Shown in pieces: positions 33,609 through 42,577 of a stretch of DNA of 64,000 nt. The position numbers were made by a program, and so were the translations under genes. Source of the stretch: Coprobacter secundus (lineage in GTDB: Bacteria; Bacteroidota; Bacteroidia; Bacteroidales; Coprobacteraceae); contig JTDA01000003.1 of assembly GCA_000803105.1 (NCBI GenBank), positions 248,001 to 312,000 of the forward strand, given 5' to 3'. The notes below the pieces were generated by a model, which was not told the DNA's origin, did no database searches, and worked only from the letters and a program-made list of their open reading frames with translations. Position 1 is the stretch's first letter. Each line of letters opens with the position of its first letter.

Positions 33609-34430
33609 TTATTTCTTTTGTTTTACAAATCCTTGAGTGATTCTATCCAGAATAATAGCGAGAATTACTACAGCAATACCGCCTTCGAATCCTAATCCGA
33701 TTTTCATTTGAGTAATACCTTTCAGGACAACTTCTCCAAGACCACCGGCAGATATCATGGCTGCGATTACAACCATTGATAGAGACATCATAATCGTTTG
33801 GTTTATTCCGGTCATTATTGTAGGTAGGGCCAGAGGTAGCTGTATCTTAAACAGAAGTTGACTTCGGGTAGCCCCGAAAGAATATCCGGCTTCTACTATG
33901 TCTTTGGGTACTTGTTTCAGACCTAAAGTGGTTAATCGTACAACCGGTGGCATTGCGAAAATGACAGTGGCAAATGCTCCCGGGACGTTGCCCAACCCGA
34001 AGAAGAGAACAGCTGGAATTAAATAGACAAAGGCTGGCATCGTCTGCATAAGATCCAGAATCGGATGCATTATTTTTTCTACTTTCTTGTTTTCTGCAGA
34101 CCAGATGCCTAATGGAAGGCCTAAAATTAAAGCTATGATTGCTGAAGATAGAACAAGAGCCAAAGTTTCCATAGTGGCTGCCCAAAATCCCATTGCGTAG
34201 ATGAGGAGCAGGCCTAATATCGTGAATATGCCGATTGTTTTTCCTGCTTTATAAAAAGCCAGTAGAGCGATTATCGCGATGGTTATATAGAAGGGTATCC
34301 AATTGAGTCCATATTGGAACCCATTGATGAAGTTGCCCACAATATGGTCGATTCCATCGAAAAAAGATGTAAAGTTTTTGGTTATCCAGTCTATTGCGAT
34401 TTCAATGTATTTTCCTATATTAATTATCAT
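33609..34430 (-). CDS. opuAB: Glycine betaine ABC transporter permease
   Basis: The 273-residue integral membrane protein has about six helices. The EAA loop EAGYSFGATRSQLLFKIQLPLALPTIMTGI near residue 180 contacts the ATPase. The start of the fold, FQYGLNWIPFYITIAIIAL, is typical of ProW/OpuAB. It forms the membrane channel for betaine import and starts inside an ATGA overlap with the ATPase gene (34427-34430), so the subunits are co-translated. Confidence 0.92.
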   Translation of the reverse strand: MIINIGKYIEIAIDWITKNFTSFFDGIDHIVGNFINGFQYGLNWIPFYITIAIIALLAFYKAGKTIGIFTILGLLLIYAMGFWAATMETLALVLSSAIIALILGLPLGIWSAENKKVEKIMHPILDLMQTMPAFVYLIPAVLFFGLGNVPGAFATVIFAMPPVVRLTTLGLKQVPKDIVEAGYSFGATRSQLLFKIQLPLALPTIMTGINQTIMMSLSMVVIAAMISAGGLGEVVLKGITQMKIGLGFEGGIAVVILAIILDRITQGFVKQKK

Positions 34431-35653
34431 AAGTCTATAGCGTTTTGTATAATTTCGTTTATTTCGATTTTGTCTTTTCCGGTCATTTCAATGATTACGG
34501 ATGATGGAGAGACCATTCCGGCTAACTGGCCTTTTTCATTTACTACCGGAATGGCTTGTCTTACCTTATTCAATAAGGGAAGCATGTCTTCCACAGTAGT
34601 ATTTTCTAAAACAGAAGGAATTTCTGTAAATATGATCGAATCGATGTTTTTTTCTCCTTTTTCACGTAGTTTTATAACATCTCTTAATCTTATTTCTCCG
34701 ATGAATTCGTCGTTTTTGCCAATCACCGGAAGTGCAAAAAGGTTTTTTTCTCTCATTTTTCGAAGTATGGCTTCCGGGCCTTCTCGCTGCAATCGTACAG
34801 TTACGGGTCTTTTTATCATGATAGAAGTTGCTGTGATTACCCGGCCACGGTCGACATTTTCGGTGAAGCGGGCTACATATTTATCTGCGGGATTTGTCAA
34901 TATTTCTTCGGGAGTTCCAGTTTGGATAACTTCTCCATCTTTCATAATGGCGATTCTATCCCCTAATTTTATAGCTTCGTCTAAATCATGTGTGATAAAT
35001 ACTATTGTTTTTTGCATCTTGCATTGTAATTCCAATAACTCGTCTTGCATTTGTTCACGGATAAGAGGGTCCAATGCCGAAAATGCTTCATCCATTAATA
35101 GTATTTCCGGATTATTTGCCAGTGCTCGAGCCAATCCTACACGTTGTTGCATTCCACCTGAAAGTTCACTTACCTTTTGTTCCTCATATCCTTTGAGACC
35201 AACGATGTCGATACTTTGCTTTGCTTTGTTTAACCGTTCTGTTTTATCTATACCTTGTAATTCGAGTCCGAATGCGACATTGCTGAGGACACTTCTGTGC
35301 GGTAATAGTCCGAAATGTTGGAACACCATTGACATCTTTTTCCTTCGAATTCCCAGAAGTTCTTTATCGGGGATTCTAATAATGTTTATATTATCGATAA
35401 ATACCTCGCCGGATGTGGGTTTTATGAGTCGATTGATGCAACGCAGGAGAGTAGATTTTCCACTGCCTGATAATCCCATAATAACAAAAATTTCTCCTTC
35501 ATTTATCGATAGATTGGCATTTTTTACAGCAACAGTACATCCTGTAGCTTTCAAGATATCTTGTTTGCTTTTATGCTCATCGAGCATTTTTCGAGCTTTT
35601 GTCTTTTCACTACCGAAAATGATAGATATATCTCTTATTTCTATTTTTGACAT
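34427..35653 (-). CDS. opuAA: Glycine betaine ABC transporter ATP-binding protein with CBS pair
   Basis: The protein has 408 residues from the ATG at 35653; an upstream ATG at 35686 adds 11 unlikely residues. The ABC domain (about 1-270) has Walker A GLSGSGKST near residue 60, signature LSGGMQQR near 155, Walker B ILLMDEAFSALDP near 175 and an H-loop His near 210. The N-terminal ProV-type extension (GSEKTKARKMLDE) is present. Residues about 280-405 form two CBS domains that sense ionic strength in OpuA and gate transport under osmotic stress. It energises uptake by OpuAB/AC. Confidence 0.93.
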   Translation of the reverse strand: MSKIEIRDISIIFGSEKTKARKMLDEHKSKQDILKATGCTVAVKNANLSINEGEIFVIMGLSGSGKSTLLRCINRLIKPTSGEVFIDNINIIRIPDKELLGIRRKKMSMVFQHFGLLPHRSVLSNVAFGLELQGIDKTERLNKAKQSIDIVGLKGYEEQKVSELSGGMQQRVGLARALANNPEILLMDEAFSALDPLIREQMQDELLELQCKMQKTIVFITHDLDEAIKLGDRIAIMKDGEVIQTGTPEEILTNPADKYVARFTENVDRGRVITATSIMIKRPVTVRLQREGPEAILRKMREKNLFALPVIGKNDEFIGEIRLRDVIKLREKGEKNIDSIIFTEIPSVLENTTVEDMLPLLNKVRQAIPVVNEKGQLAGMVSPSSVIIEMTGKDKIEINEIIQNAIDL

Positions 35654-35676
35654 AAATTTATATTTAGTAAGTGTGA

Positions 35677-36228
35677 TTAATTGCATTCGTCTCCGTCTAC
35701 CGGATGAGAATAACTAAGTTTGCCATTGATGATGCGGGCAGTCCGCGTATATGGGTGCTCGATAATTTGTTCAATGCCCATAATATGCATTACGATCCAG
35801 CCTTCAGCTTTTAAATAATCAGAGATAAGCCCTCTGTGACATCGCCACCAGACAGCTTCAGAACACATAATTGCAGTTTTATAATAAATTGCCGTAGAGC
35901 TGAGCTCACGAATACCTTCTCTAAAACTCTCCGAATCCATATAGTCGGCATATCCCTTGAATGATGGATTTTGCCAAACTTTATTTCCTGATTCAGCTTT
36001 TGGCTCTCTTCTTCCTCCTAATAAAGGTATTGCCTGATATTTAACGCCATTTTCAGGCAGGTACCTTTCAAAATAGGATTTGGAGAACTGTGGAAACTTC
36101 TCAGAGCCGGGAAAACGCCTTACATCTGCTAATACTTCTATTTGGAAGTTTTCTAACATTGCAACAAATGTTTCGAAAGAATGCGTGGAATGTCCGATAG
36201 TCCATATTTTTTTTGATTCTTTTTTCAT
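35677..36228 (-). CDS. DUF488 family protein
   Basis: The 183-residue protein starts at the ATG at 36228 (MKKESKKIWTIGHSTHSFETF). The IGHSTHS motif, ADVRRFPGS near residue 37 and the CSEAVWWRCHRGLISDYL segment near 125 with its Cys and His are the hallmarks of DUF488. The family is widely distributed and poorly characterised; a nucleic-acid-related role has been proposed. It lies 23 bases upstream of opuAA, so it is probably the first gene of the osmolyte uptake operon. The upstream extension to 36264 is not needed. Confidence 0.85.
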   Translation of the reverse strand: MKKESKKIWTIGHSTHSFETFVAMLENFQIEVLADVRRFPGSEKFPQFSKSYFERYLPENGVKYQAIPLLGGRREPKAESGNKVWQNPSFKGYADYMDSESFREGIRELSSTAIYYKTAIMCSEAVWWRCHRGLISDYLKAEGWIVMHIMGIEQIIEHPYTRTARIINGKLSYSHPVDGDECN

Positions 36229-36279
36229 TATAGTTTGTTTAATGTCAATAGTGATGAGTTGCATCTCTCGAGTTCTATA

Positions 36280-36429
36280 ATGAAAACACTAAAAAAGAGA
36301 GTTTTGTTTATTTATTTAGTGATAATGAGACTATTTGTAATAAAATACTTTAGAATACGGCTTGTGAAGTTGGATCTAAATAATAAGTTATCAGAAGATT
36401 TGGAAAATTTTATATATGTGCTTAAATAA
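36280..36429 (+). CDS. Possible short hydrophobic protein, unconfirmed
   Basis: A 49-codon frame from ATG 36280 encodes a basic N-terminus, a hydrophobic centre (VLFIYLVIMRLFVI) and a charged end. It has no ribosome site that I can see and no recognisable family. It could be a small membrane peptide or chance; it is the only open frame in the gap. Confidence 0.2.
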   Translation: MKTLKKRVLFIYLVIMRLFVIKYFRIRLVKLDLNNKLSEDLENFIYVLK

Positions 36430-36465
36430 AAACAAGGATATTCTGTCATCGGAATACCCTTGTTT
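36430..36465 (-). terminator. Terminator of the LamG-phosphatase gene
   Basis: A 14-bp stem with one mismatch pairs 36430-36443 with 36452-36465. On the minus strand it is followed by GTTTTTATTT, so it serves the gene ending at 36490. Confidence 0.7.
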
Positions 36466-36489
36466 ATGTATAGATGAAAATGGATAGTT

Positions 36490-39400
36490 TTATTGCAAAA
36501 GTAATTTTAAATGTTCTTTCTGATTATCGAAAAAGACAGATAAAAAATATATTCCATTAGGTAAATTTTCGATGGAAAAGGGAATATCTTGGTTAGATGT
36601 CATGCCTTCTATTTTTTTGTTAAAGATGCATTTTGAAGATATGTCGTGCAATGCGATTTGGACTTGCCCTGATAATGTAGCTGGTAACTGCACATGTAGA
36701 ACTTTTTCTTTTTGGAAAGCTCTCACATTCTTATTCATATCGTTTTTTGTAGAGGTAAGTACTGGTATCTGATAAGTTTCTGACCAGTTACTCCATTTTA
36801 AGTTATAATCGCGAAAGCGGACCCGTATCAGATAAGATTTCTCGTTGGATAATCCGGCGGGAGATATATCTATATTTTTCAGATTGACTCCAGCGTTGAT
36901 ATTTACAGGATTAAATTTGTTATCGACTCCATAAATATTTATAGCGTCTATTTTTTTACTGTAAATAGGAGAGCTAAAATTTCCATTTTTTTCATCGATT
37001 TGTATTTCTATAGTCATTAAACTATCAGTTCCATGATAATCGGATACTGTAACTATATCGGTTGCATAGGCTTCTATCGATGGCGTTTGTGGCGCGTCCT
37101 GATTTAATTTTCCATACCAGGTATCTTCAATGATACAGTCGAGAGGTTTATCAGGATTCCCGAAACTATATATGTTTCCTTCGAAGGAATTATGTTCAAG
37201 GTCTAATTCTAATAAGGCAAAATGGTAATGATCTAACGATTTTTTCACTTCATATATATCCGGTCCGGTGGAGCTGCTTCCCCAGCGGTCGAGATTTCCT
37301 CCAGCTCCACCTAAAACCATCTCCAGAAAGTCTCGTCCGGAACAGTTTTCTCCGGGTAAAACATGCCGCTCGTATCCGTGAACATGCCCTGTAATTAGCG
37401 ATTGTACTTTGGGGTATTTTTTCAAAATATCGATAATCTTTCCTACATAAGGTGTTCCCTGATATGTATCTTCTGTCAATCCTGTACCAGAACCTCCGGG
37501 CCATAATTCGCTATAAAATACATGGTGACAAAAGCCCAGTGAAAAGACGGTATTGTTATCGTTCTTGCTGTTGTCGAGTTGGGTTCTGAGCCAGTCGAGT
37601 TGCGATTGCAATCTTAACGGTGTATTACTGTTAAGCATAAGAATTTGTACTCCGTTTATATTTAGGGTATAAAAGCTTTCCGGATTTACGCCAGAGATAC
37701 CATTTGCAAAATCATCGTATTTGACATATCCATAATAGAATTTACTTTCTACTTCATGATTTCCTGGAGTAGTTGCGACGGGGATGGCATTGGTCAGAGG
37801 TGAGAATGGGCGGAAGAAGCGATTTTCATATTGGTCGATTACTCCTCCACCACTTACCATATCTCCTGTATGACAAATTAAATTGATATGATTATGTAAA
37901 TCTTTTCCATATTTTACTTTTAACATTTCGGTGAAGCGTTTTACCATTTGAGTAGTAACTTCGTCGCTGTCTTGGGAATCACTGACAAGGATAAGACGGA
38001 CTTTTGAGGCCTTACCTTCCATAGGAGTTCTGAAAGCACAAATATCCGATTGGTAAGGTCCCGATTTGCATTGATAAAAATATTCGGTGTCAGGTTTTAG
38101 TCCGATTAATTTGACGGTATTCCAAATGTGATCTCCTACCATTTCATTGTTTCCTGAAATCGTGTTATTTAGGTTATCTTTACAGGTTCCATATACCACG
38201 GTCGGCGTATTCTCTTTTTCCATAGTATGCCAGTTTATCACGATGGAATGGGGAGTTGGAGCCTGGAGGTAAGGTAACATTTCAGTTTCCTTTTCTTTTA
38301 TGAAGCCTCCGAGTTCCCGAATTTCAGTATCGGTTAACCATGTGTTAAATAAGGCGAATTGAGATATTGCGACATACCCGTTTTCCTCGTTGTCATCAGC
38401 GAATAACAGGAATACATCTTTTAATGACATATTCGGATTGTCTATCTCTGGTTTATCACCTTCAAAAATAAGGTTGCCATTTAAATATACAGAGAAAAAA
38501 CAATTTTCACTTTTTCCTAAACGAACATTTATGACGATTCTGTTCCAGATATCTTTTTCAATATACCCTCCGTCACTATATCCGACAGTTCCGGCCAAGC
38601 CTATTGCTCCATCACTTCGGACAAAAAGACTTCCATCTTTTTGGTTGTTTGGGTCTGATTGAAAAATAGAACGGGATTTACTGATATCTGTGTATTTGAT
38701 ATCATACATCATACAATATTCATTTACTCTCGATGCTGGTAAATCTGGTCCATTCGGACTGATGTTATGCGTACAAATCAAAAAACTGCCAACACCTATT
38801 TGCATAGCACCGTTTCCCACTTCCGGACCGTCGACAGCTTCTTGAAGGACTTCTTCTCCCTGCATATTGTTTAAAATCAGATTGTTCCCTTTTTGTGCTT
38901 GGTTCAAGTCGTTTTTGTCATCGAAATTCCAGTAACCGTCGACCCGGTTATCCTGACTGAAATCTGGTAGTTTTTGGGAAATGCCTCCAATCGCTTTTAT
39001 TTCTGAGTCATCTAAATGGCGGTTAAATAGCACTAATTCTGCAACATTTATATCTCCGTCGTCTCCGTTATCGTCTGCAAAAAATAAAAATTCTTTACCT
39101 AAAGAAAACCGATTGTTGTCTGGTGCAATCTTGCAGGCTGTTGTAAGGACTTTTTCTCCATCGACCCAAAATTCATAAATAGTTTTATCTCCAGCCAGAC
39201 AGGCATTTATGAGAATCCGGGTCCATGTATTATTCTGAATAACTCTATTATTCGTATAATGTGTTGTTCCGCATCCGATTTTTCCGTCGGGATTAATAAA
39301 TATTGTACCGTCTACATCGTTATTTGTGTCTGTCTGGAAAAGACAGTGCCACTGAGATGCATTTTCTACCATAATGTCATATAGCATAGCGTAACTATTT

Positions 39401-40242
39401 ACTCGTTCGAATTGACCATCGTTTGTCCCGTTGGGACAAATAGCGTGGCTTACTTTCAGATAATTCTTTGTCCCTTGGGGTATTTCGATAGCTTGGTCAA
39501 TTCCGGTATAGCCTTTCGTTTTGCTCCAGTTTCCATGAGGTTCGATATCTGAACCCTTGGTTGCCAGAAAGGGGTTATCCAAGTTGTCGAATGTCCATAG
39601 TCCTACGAGTTTATCGTTGTTGAAAACTGGGGTTGTTGAAATGGGAATAAATTCGAACTCATCCAGATATAAAGTATGAGTATTTCCGTCTGTCACTGAT
39701 TGATGGAAAAAGACACCTTTAATGCTGTTAAAACCTTCGAAGTCCTTCGAGACCGTGCGGAAATCATTTATTGGAATTCGTATCTGCATCCATTTTTCAG
39801 GAGAGATAGACTGAATATAATTACTCAATTTCAATTTGCCGCATTGACCGCCATAATGACCTTCCATATTAATGTCCGGTAAATATTCAATGTCAAAAGC
39901 TTTGGGGGCATACATCCAGAATCTGAGTTCAGATACTCCTTCCATTCTGAACATATCCCAGTTTAGACCTGCGACTAAAGCTTTCCATTCGCCATTTGGT
40001 TTAGATGTCCAGGTTAGTTCTATTGCATTGTCTCCATCTTTTTTTATCTGTGTCGATATAGGAAATTTATCGGTTTTACCTGTGGGTAGAGAAATACTGC
40101 TTGGTGCTTTGATATTGAGCCAGCTTTGGTCGTAAAATTCGGGGCTGGAACTATCGTGAAACAAGACTTGTTTTTTTATTTCAGCGTCCAAGGGCAGTGT
40201 GATTGTTGCTAAGAATGTAAATAATAACAGGAAGTTTTTCAT
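36490..40242 (-). CDS. Large T9SS-exported protein: carbohydrate-binding-like, two LamG, purple-acid-phosphatase-like
   Basis: The 1250-residue protein has a signal peptide (MKNFLLLFTFLATITLPLDA). In order I see a carbohydrate-binding-like beta domain (about 30-200) and two LamG/concanavalin-like domains (about 250-415 and 480-640), each ending in a typical VLFNRHLDDSEI or ALFNTWLTDTEI strand. Next come a purple-acid-phosphatase N-terminal Fn3-like domain (about 655-745) and a calcineurin-like phosphoesterase domain (about 745-1010). The latter shows GDMV near 796, GNHE near 827, a CHH motif near 906 and GHVHGYERH near 952. The first metal motif reads VSDSQD, with Gln where many enzymes have His. 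The last 75 residues are a T9SS type A sorting domain. It is probably surface-attached and hydrolyses phosphoesters; the substrate is unknown. Confidence 0.85.
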   Translation of the reverse strand: MKNFLLLFTFLATITLPLDAEIKKQVLFHDSSSPEFYDQSWLNIKAPSSISLPTGKTDKFPISTQIKKDGDNAIELTWTSKPNGEWKALVAGLNWDMFRMEGVSELRFWMYAPKAFDIEYLPDINMEGHYGGQCGKLKLSNYIQSISPEKWMQIRIPINDFRTVSKDFEGFNSIKGVFFHQSVTDGNTHTLYLDEFEFIPISTTPVFNNDKLVGLWTFDNLDNPFLATKGSDIEPHGNWSKTKGYTGIDQAIEIPQGTKNYLKVSHAICPNGTNDGQFERVNSYAMLYDIMVENASQWHCLFQTDTNNDVDGTIFINPDGKIGCGTTHYTNNRVIQNNTWTRILINACLAGDKTIYEFWVDGEKVLTTACKIAPDNNRFSLGKEFLFFADDNGDDGDINVAELVLFNRHLDDSEIKAIGGISQKLPDFSQDNRVDGYWNFDDKNDLNQAQKGNNLILNNMQGEEVLQEAVDGPEVGNGAMQIGVGSFLICTHNISPNGPDLPASRVNEYCMMYDIKYTDISKSRSIFQSDPNNQKDGSLFVRSDGAIGLAGTVGYSDGGYIEKDIWNRIVINVRLGKSENCFFSVYLNGNLIFEGDKPEIDNPNMSLKDVFLLFADDNEENGYVAISQFALFNTWLTDTEIRELGGFIKEKETEMLPYLQAPTPHSIVINWHTMEKENTPTVVYGTCKDNLNNTISGNNEMVGDHIWNTVKLIGLKPDTEYFYQCKSGPYQSDICAFRTPMEGKASKVRLILVSDSQDSDEVTTQMVKRFTEMLKVKYGKDLHNHINLICHTGDMVSGGGVIDQYENRFFRPFSPLTNAIPVATTPGNHEVESKFYYGYVKYDDFANGISGVNPESFYTLNINGVQILMLNSNTPLRLQSQLDWLRTQLDNSKNDNNTVFSLGFCHHVFYSELWPGGSGTGLTEDTYQGTPYVGKIIDILKKYPKVQSLITGHVHGYERHVLPGENCSGRDFLEMVLGGAGGNLDRWGSSSTGPDIYEVKKSLDHYHFALLELDLEHNSFEGNIYSFGNPDKPLDCIIEDTWYGKLNQDAPQTPSIEAYATDIVTVSDYHGTDSLMTIEIQIDEKNGNFSSPIYSKKIDAINIYGVDNKFNPVNINAGVNLKNIDISPAGLSNEKSYLIRVRFRDYNLKWSNWSETYQIPVLTSTKNDMNKNVRAFQKEKVLHVQLPATLSGQVQIALHDISSKCIFNKKIEGMTSNQDIPFSIENLPNGIYFLSVFFDNQKEHLKLLLQ

Positions 40243-40816
40243 AATTAGTATGATTTTAAAAGGTGATGATGATAAAAATTTTTTTAAATGTAAATAGATA
40301 GGCTGGAAGTATTGGGGTAAACTCTGTTATTATACTTCTACATTGAGTAATAAAATTGCAATTTTATTACTTTTTGAATTATAGATGAGGTGTTAAATAT
40401 ATGATAATTAGTATGATAATTTCACTCAAATTTTTAAATAAAAATTAATTGGAAATCAGGTACCGAGGGGAGGAAGTATCTGTTATATATATGAATCAGT
40501 CGTTGAAAAAGCTTTAATTTTTCCTTAATTGATGGAGACCCGGTATATTCGGAGCTTTGATAGGAAGAAGTATAATTATTCTCGGATTATTTTTATATTA
40601 ATGATGAATGACTAACGATGAACAATTAATTATTCCTTATTTATTATTATTAATTCGTATAATATAGGCGCAGAAGTTTTTTTGTGTTGTTTCCCTGAAG
40701 ATTTCTTAATAATGAATAAATTAGCAATTTGCATGTGACCTTGAAGAATTGGATAAAAAATAATCAGAATAGCGGTTTAAAATTTCGATACCGTTATATT
40801 TCTAATTTATGATATA
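40243..40816. other. Long AT-rich intergenic region between two T9SS cargo genes
   Basis: About 570 bases carry no open frame worth calling on either strand. Apart from a weak hairpin near 40769-40797 I find no repeat. The promoter of the LamG-phosphatase gene should be here, but no clean TAnnTTTG/TTTG pair is visible. Confidence 0.55.
40769..40797 (-). terminator. Weak candidate terminator of the C25 peptidase gene
   Basis: An 8-bp stem with one G-T pair joins 40769-40776 and 40790-40797 around a 13-base loop. On the minus strand T-rich sequence follows after a few bases. Confidence 0.3.
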
Positions 40817-42400
40817 TTAATGAATTACGACAATTTTCCGAGTTAATGATTTGTTTGGTATTTGCAGAAAATAAGTACCTGGCTCAACAGAAAGGGCAAA
40901 AGGAACATTTTCTTTTATCTCGATTTCTTTTATCAACTGTCCGTCAGGAGAATAAATCAGAGCCAATACAGGCTCTTGAAGAGATGAGATACCAGATAAT
41001 GTGATGGTTCCGGTAGAAGGATTGGGATAAATCAGAACGGAGTTATTGATATTGTTTTTTTCTATTCCAGACCCTTTTCCCACGATGATTTTGCCTTGGT
41101 GTGTAACTTTGTCTTGAGCAGTTATAGTGACATATAGGGTTATATCCTGTTCTATTTCCGGAAAAGAAAGAGATGCCTGTCCGTCGGTAACAGTCTTTAC
41201 ATCCAATAATTTATCGTTTGCCGACAAAGCTACGGTAGCGCCGTCTGTATCACAATCTATATTTATGGATGACGTGCCGACGGGCAAAGTTTTATCATAA
41301 ACGATATTCATGTTTTGAGGGGTTCTTCTTCGTAAAAGTAGGCTGGGGTCTCCAAACAGAGACCATTGTTTCGCTGCATCAGAACCGCTGCCTTTATATA
41401 CTTCGATTACTTTCTTATAAGCAGAGTTTATAACCTCTCCAAGGATTTTTGGGGAGTTGTCAGATGTCAGTATTTTTATAAATTCGTCTTGTCCTAACAT
41501 AGGAGGATTCCAGTATATCTGAATGGTAAAACCTAACATTCCAATAGCTCCCACAGGCTTTCCTTCTTGAGTCTGTCCTCTCAAAAATGCTTCGGATAGG
41601 CAAGTCCCCAATCTGAAGTGCCCGTTTTGACAACCGGCAGCAATAATGAAAGGTAACCTGTTTATATTGGTCAGTTTGTTGACATCGTTGACAGAGAATC
41701 CGGTTGTTGCCCAAGATTCGGTGTAACCGTGGCCTGTATAATTGACAATGCCGCATCCTTTGTCAAGTTGTTCTACAAGGTCATTTTTTTTACTGATTTC
41801 ATAGGTTGTATAGTTGTTATCTTTCAAAATATCATTTATGGTCCGGATGTGCTGGATGTCTGTTTCGTCATTATCTCCTTTTTCATTGGAGGAGGGGTCG
41901 GCAATGCCTATGCTGTTTTCCAGCCATGTTGCAGACTCATCTATGTCTCGTTCATAGTAGATAACTCTTTCTACCTGAGTACGTACATCTTCTGTTGTTT
42001 TTGCGGAAAAACGGCCTACTAGCACAGATGGCGGATATTCGTCTCCGGATATATAACCGTACTCTGCGTCAGAGTAAGCGGTATTCGGGTCGGGCTTGGT
42101 AATTCCGTAACAAAAATGTACAGGTATCTGCTCGGCATCCCCGACTAATAGAAGGTAACGATTGTTATTTTTCTTGTAATAATCAGCGACGTAATTTTTA
42201 AGTTCCGCTGCCGTCGAGCCTATTTTATCCATCGTTATCAGTTCCACTTTCATGCCCTTCTGTGTTTTCCATTGGATAAAAGGTTTCATTTCATCTGCGA
42301 ATTCCGGGGCGCAAACTATTAGCATTTGGGCAGACAAGACTGTCGGTATGAAACATAGTATAATGTAAAGGAATAGTTTGATAGCTTTTTTCATATTCAA
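40817..42400 (-). CDS. Gingipain-type (C25) cysteine peptidase-like T9SS cargo
   Basis: The 527-residue protein has a signal peptide (LFLYIILCFIPTVLSAQ) and then the C25 catalytic fold: LIVCAPEFADEMKPFIQWK, and RYLLLVGDAEQIP near residue 81. The catalytic His lies in NYTGHGYTES near 218 and the Cys in AAGCQNGHF near 256, the standard His-Cys dyad order. It lacks the long propeptide of gingipains. An Ig-like domain (about 365-440) follows, then a T9SS type A sorting domain starting YPNPSTGTITL near 459. It is probably a surface or secreted protease; specificity cannot be read. Start could be 42400 or the ATG at 42394. Confidence 0.87.
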   Translation of the reverse strand: MNMKKAIKLFLYIILCFIPTVLSAQMLIVCAPEFADEMKPFIQWKTQKGMKVELITMDKIGSTAAELKNYVADYYKKNNNRYLLLVGDAEQIPVHFCYGITKPDPNTAYSDAEYGYISGDEYPPSVLVGRFSAKTTEDVRTQVERVIYYERDIDESATWLENSIGIADPSSNEKGDNDETDIQHIRTINDILKDNNYTTYEISKKNDLVEQLDKGCGIVNYTGHGYTESWATTGFSVNDVNKLTNINRLPFIIAAGCQNGHFRLGTCLSEAFLRGQTQEGKPVGAIGMLGFTIQIYWNPPMLGQDEFIKILTSDNSPKILGEVINSAYKKVIEVYKGSGSDAAKQWSLFGDPSLLLRRRTPQNMNIVYDKTLPVGTSSINIDCDTDGATVALSANDKLLDVKTVTDGQASLSFPEIEQDITLYVTITAQDKVTHQGKIIVGKGSGIEKNNINNSVLIYPNPSTGTITLSGISSLQEPVLALIYSPDGQLIKEIEIKENVPFALSVEPGTYFLQIPNKSLTRKIVVIH

Positions 42401-42416
42401 TGTGACTTATATATAA

Positions 42417-42424
42417 CAAACGTA
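42417..42424 (-). promoter_or_regulatory. Candidate -7 box for the C25 peptidase gene
   Basis: The minus strand reads TACGTTTG, an exact TAnnTTTG match, about 17 bases upstream of the start codon. A -33 TTTG is not evident; TTTA lies too close. Confidence 0.35.
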
Positions 42425-42577
42425 CAAAAAATTGAATAAACATACGATTTCTTATTTGGATTTTTTAGGAATATGGATTATTTTGTAAAGTTTTGGATGA
42501 TTTATTTTTATATTTTAAGGAAAGGAAATTGTGCATGGATGACATTTCGTTTACTTTTATAATAAATATTTTATGGT

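Noticed and set aside
34314..35717. A 467-codon open frame on the plus strand opposite opuAA
   Set aside because: It lies fully antisense to a well-supported ABC ATPase with all motifs. The predicted product is Ser/Cys/Ile-rich and family-less, a typical shadow.
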